Both the position numbers and the translations under genes were made by a program. Shown piece by piece: positions 61,227-64,000 of a stretch of DNA of 64,000 bases. The first letter of the stretch is position 1; each line of letters begins with the position of its first letter. This DNA is from DATKRB01 sp963794215 (GTDB taxonomy: Bacteria > Actinomycetota > Acidimicrobiia > Acidimicrobiales > RAAP-2). The stretch lies in the NCBI GenBank assembly GCA_963794215.1, contig CAWCCQ010000003.1, forward strand, positions 186,001 to 250,000, written 5' to 3'. The notes beneath the pieces are model-generated. The model was not told the DNA's origin. It saw only the letters and a list, made by a program, of their open reading frames with translations, and did no database searches.

Positions 61227-62375
61227 GTGCAAGTCCGCACGATTCCCCGAGGTTCGGCTTCGGGCCGGCGCGTCTTCGCCATCGACCTGGTGCTCCTGGT
61301 CGCCACCATGATCGTCGCCTTCGTCGGGCTGGTCATGGTCTACACGGCGACAAGGGGTGAGCTGCGTTCCGAGGGCCTCGATCCCCATTACTACCTGAAG
61401 CGTCAGCTCCTCTTCGTGCTGCTCGGTGTCGTCGCCATGGGGCTGCTCGCGCTCGTCGACTATCGACGGCTCGAGCCCCTTGCCATGGCCATCCACGGCG
61501 TCGTCATCCTCTCCCTGGTGGCGGTGTTCGTGGTCGGATCCCACGCCCTCGGATCGCAGCGCTGGTTCAGCTTCGGACCCCTGCAGCTCCAGCCCTCGGA
61601 GTTCGCGGTCCTCTCGCTGATCCTGGCGGTGGCGACGTACTGCTCACGACGCTCCGAGGGGCTGGCCTGGCGGGACGTCGTACGGGTGCTGATCCTCGCG
61701 GCGATCCCCATCGCGTTGGTCATGGCCCAACCCGACCTCGGCACGGCGATCATCATGACCATCGTGCTGCTCGTCATGCTGGCCGTGGCCGGCTTGCCGG
61801 CCCGGATCTTGGTGATCCTGGTGCTCGCCGCAGTCACCTTGGTCATCGGCGCTCTGCAGACCGGCCTCTTGCACCATTATCAGATCCTCCGACTGACCAG
61901 CTTTCTCCACCAGGACTCGACCACCTTGTCGACCCAGCAGAAGCAGGCCGTCTACAACCTGAACCAGGCCAAGAACGCCATCGGCTCGGGTGGATTGTTC
62001 GGCCAGGGGATTGGGCATGGCTCGCAGACCAACCTCGGCTACGTACCCGAGCAGCAGACCGACTTCATCTTCACCGCAGTGGGCGAGCAGCTCGGCTTCG
62101 TGGGCGCGGTCGGTGTGCTCGGCCTGCTCGGGGTGGTGGCGTGGCGGATGCTGCGCGACGCCAAGCTGGCCCGCGACCCCTTTGGCCGGCTGCTGTGCAC
62201 GGGGATGTTCACGTTCCTCGTCTTCAGCGTGTTCCAGAACGCCGGCATGACCATGGGCATCATGCCCATCACCGGCATCCCGTTGCCCTTCATCAGCTAC
62301 GGAGGAACGGCGGTGCTCTGCTTCTTCATGGCCGTGGGCGTCGTCCTGAGCGTCTACGCCCGGCGGGGCGGCTAG
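61227..62375 (+). CDS. rodA: SEDS glycosyltransferase RodA
   Basis: Peptidoglycan polymerase of the elongation complex with about ten membrane helices. 'GSQRWFSFGPLQLQPSEFAV', 'MAQPDLGTAIIMTIVLLVML', 'AIGSGGLFGQGIGHGSQTNL', 'EQQTDFIFTAVGEQLGFVGA' and 'MPITGIPLPFISYGGTAVL' are family blocks, including the catalytic Asp in the long outer loop. 382 residues, RodA-like without the longer FtsW termini. Starts at GTG 61227; no mreBCD genes are seen nearby. Confidence 0.9.
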   Translation: MQVRTIPRGSASGRRVFAIDLVLLVATMIVAFVGLVMVYTATRGELRSEGLDPHYYLKRQLLFVLLGVVAMGLLALVDYRRLEPLAMAIHGVVILSLVAVFVVGSHALGSQRWFSFGPLQLQPSEFAVLSLILAVATYCSRRSEGLAWRDVVRVLILAAIPIALVMAQPDLGTAIIMTIVLLVMLAVAGLPARILVILVLAAVTLVIGALQTGLLHHYQILRLTSFLHQDSTTLSTQQKQAVYNLNQAKNAIGSGGLFGQGIGHGSQTNLGYVPEQQTDFIFTAVGEQLGFVGAVGVLGLLGVVAWRMLRDAKLARDPFGRLLCTGMFTFLVFSVFQNAGMTMGIMPITGIPLPFISYGGTAVLCFFMAVGVVLSVYARRGG

Positions 62376-62809
62376 TGCCCCCAGCGATCATCCAGTTCCG
62401 GGTGATGGAAGTGCTCACGGTGACCCTCGAGTTGCCGTCGCAATTTCCCGTGGTGACCCTGCGCGAGACCGAGCCAAGCTTCCGGCACCTCGCGATGCCG
62501 ATGGGCATGGCCGAGGGAGTGGCGCTCGCGCACGCCCTCGGCAAGGTCCGCACCCCGCGGCCGCTCACCCACGAGCTGCTGGTGAGCGTGCTCCAACGGC
62601 TTGGCGCCGACGTGGTCGCCGTTCGGCTGGTTGGTCGCACCGCGGGCACCTATCTCGGTGAGCTCGAGCTCATGAGCTCCGCCGGTCGAGAGGTCATCGC
62701 CTGTCGTCCCTCAGACGGGATCATCACCGCGCTCCGCCTCCCCGTGCCGGCGCCGATCCTGGTCGACGAGCGGCTCTTGGACAGCGACGAGGACGTGGCG
62801 CCGACGTAA
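62375..62809 (+). CDS. bifunctional nuclease-family protein (DUF151)
   Basis: 144 residues: 'LPSQFPVVTLRETEPSFRHL', 'PRPLTHELLVSVLQRLGADV', 'TYLGELELMSSAGREVIACR', 'PSDGIITALRLPVPAPILVD', matching the BFN domain with its conserved 'RPSDGIxxAxR' element. GTG 62375 shares a base with the rodA TAG; ATG 62405 is an alternative start. Confidence 0.85.
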   Translation: MPPAIIQFRVMEVLTVTLELPSQFPVVTLRETEPSFRHLAMPMGMAEGVALAHALGKVRTPRPLTHELLVSVLQRLGADVVAVRLVGRTAGTYLGELELMSSAGREVIACRPSDGIITALRLPVPAPILVDERLLDSDEDVAPT

Positions 62810-63000
62810 CCCCCGCGGAGCTGCCCGCGGCCCTCTCGCCCCGTCCAATGCCCGGACCACTCGCAGGGACTCGAGCGTGTCGCTGCGCGCCGACGGTGGG
62901 ACGCGCAGGGGACGGGGTGGGGACGAGCCGCCATCATCCTTTGCCCCAAGCGGGTCCGACCCCGACGGGGCAGGCCGTCCTAAGCGAAACGGGAGCGACA

Positions 63001-64000
63001 GTGGGACGAATTTCAACGTGGATCCGGCGTGGAGCGGCAGCGTGCCTCGTGCTCGGGTCCTTCGCTGGCGCCGGGGTTGCCGCCCAGATGGCCCTGGCCA
63101 CTCCGGCGGGGGCGGTTCTTACGCCTGGCACGGGATCGATCACCGGCACGGTGACCGTGGCTGGTACCACCACCCCGGCAGCGGACGTGTGTGTCGGTGC
63201 CGAATTCTCCGACGGTAGCTTCGCCCCCACGGTGATGACCGCCAGCGACGGCACCTACACCATCGCCAACCTCGAAGCCGGCACCTACTACATCACCTTC
63301 TTCGACGGCCCACCCTGCCCGAACAACACTCCCAACTACGCCGACAACTTCTACAACGGCACCACGACGGGCACGATGGACGGCTCGACGATCGGCTCGG
63401 ACGTGAGCGCCGAGGTGACGGTGACGAACAACACGGTCACCCCCAACATCAACGGGGAGCTCTCCGCTGGCGGAACGATCACGGGCACCGTGAAATCGGC
63501 GACCACCGGCGACCCCCTCGCCGGGGTCTGCGTCTTCGCCGACTGGACCAATGGCGGTCCTGACGAGGAATACGCGGCCACCAACGCCAGCGGCGTCTAC
63601 ACCTTCACGGGTCTCGACCCCCAGAACGGGGAGGCAAACGTCAACAGCGCGCTCGACTACACGGTCAACGTGTCCCCGAGCCCCTATTGCAGCCAGCTCA
63701 ACGATGCGCAGTACGTATCCCAGAGCTATGCGGTGCCTAAAGCCGAGCTCACCTCCACCCAGACGACCGGCTTCGATGTGACGGTACCGACCTTCTCGGT
63801 GACCTCCGCCGAGGTTCCGACCGTGGGGCTCGGCGCGTCGGCCAACCCGGTGCCCCCCGGCAGCTCGGTCACCTACACCGCCTCGCTCTCGCTCCCCACC
63901 TGGCCGAACGACGCCTCCTCGACGCCGCAGAACCCGCCGGCGCCCACGCCAACTGGGACCCTGTCGTTCTTCGACAACGGTGCGGCGATTGCCGCCTGCA
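63001..64000 (+). CDS. secreted surface protein with carboxypeptidase-regulatory-like repeats (incomplete)
   Basis: Starts at GTG 63001 after GGGAGC and is open to the end of the window. Signal sequence 'RRGAAACLVLGSFAGAGVAA'. Two CarboxypepD_reg/SdrD-B-like domains: 'GSITGTVTVAGTTTPAADVC' ... 'DGTYTIANLEAGTYYITFFD' and 'GTITGTVKSATTGDPLAGVC' ... 'ASGVYTFTGLDPQNGEANVN'. A Thr/Pro-rich stretch leads to an Ig-like start, 'LSFFDNGAAIAAC'. It is probably a long cell-surface protein. The 190-bp leader contains a GACGG/CCGTC hairpin near 62,965. Confidence 0.78.
   Translation, partial: MGRISTWIRRGAAACLVLGSFAGAGVAAQMALATPAGAVLTPGTGSITGTVTVAGTTTPAADVCVGAEFSDGSFAPTVMTASDGTYTIANLEAGTYYITFFDGPPCPNNTPNYADNFYNGTTTGTMDGSTIGSDVSAEVTVTNNTVTPNINGELSAGGTITGTVKSATTGDPLAGVCVFADWTNGGPDEEYAATNASGVYTFTGLDPQNGEANVNSALDYTVNVSPSPYCSQLNDAQYVSQSYAVPKAELTSTQTTGFDVTVPTFSVTSAEVPTVGLGASANPVPPGSSVTYTASLSLPTWPNDASSTPQNPPAPTPTGTLSFFDNGAAIAAC

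Noticed and set aside
58341..61544. Minus-strand open frame of over 1,000 codons
   Set aside because: It is antisense to ruvX, mltG and aroE, all of which have complete family motifs. It is a high-GC shadow.
62810..63000. Riboswitch (c-di-GMP or c-di-AMP type) before the surface protein
   Set aside because: Short hairpins exist, but the conserved core sequences of those classes could not be matched.

Overview
The window is a high-GC actinobacterial chromosome segment. Markers of the phylum are mycothiol synthesis (mshC), an F420-dependent oxidoreductase (npdG), an InhA-like enoyl-ACP reductase, phosphatidylinositol mannoside genes (pgsA, patA, pimA), a WhiB-like protein and many GTG/TTG starts with ATGA/GTGA overlaps. 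The gene order thrS-HIT-pgsA-patA-pimA-pdxS-pdxT-yebC-ruvCAB-secDF-relA-hisS-aspS-alaS-ruvX-mltG-aroE follows that of mycobacteria. A secreted protease carrying 'GYWEVAADGGIFAFGDA' repeats points, by inference, to an Acidimicrobiia-like lineage.

Region 1 (1-12.2 kb): the 3' part of cobN and a fused ChlI/ChlD chelatase subunit, inhA-like fabI (minus), npdG, mshC, thrS, an Ap4A-type HIT protein, an EF-G2-like GTPase (minus), then pgsA and patA, which start the PIM pathway.

Region 2 (12,217-28,262): a 16.0-kb integrated element lies between patA and pimA. It is bounded by a 28-bp direct repeat that is the end of the patA reading frame. Its own tyrosine integrase sits at the left end. Inward of it are a zinc-finger protein, an XRE repressor, an excisionase, a Prim-Pol primase, a RecA-like helicase/ATPase, an array of eight 9-bp iterons (probable origin), SSB, a serine recombinase, small and large terminase subunits and small phage-type proteins. 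No portal, capsid or tail gene is visible. The layout therefore resembles a phage satellite, or a heavily reduced prophage or integrative plasmid. The right half (22.7-28.1 kb) is cargo: an unknown gene pair, an HTH gene with a two-site operator, a second tyrosine recombinase with a partner gene and strong palindromes, an AT-rich repeat island, a WhiB-like regulator and unknown small genes. The right junction still carries the original 3' end of patA.

Region 3 (28.4-64 kb): pimA, an M48 protease, pdxST (pyridoxal phosphate), yebC, two translationally coupled acyl-CoA dehydrogenases (minus), ruvCAB, a response regulator/PAS sensor kinase pair (minus), an unusual 122-nt near-perfect hairpin in a 650-bp intergenic gap, yajC-secD-secF, relA, hisS, aspS, rarA, the secreted S53 protease, two small membrane proteins, alaS, ruvX, mltG, aroE, rodA, a bifunctional-nuclease-family protein and a secreted surface protein that runs off the end.

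Many conserved genes (cobN, chlID, ruvC, ruvA, ruvB, secF, alaS, the sensor kinase, terL, primase) are broken by single-base indels while both halves stay perfectly conserved. The simplest reading is sequencing or assembly error, not gene decay. Spans below are given for the intact gene, with the approximate break points stated.
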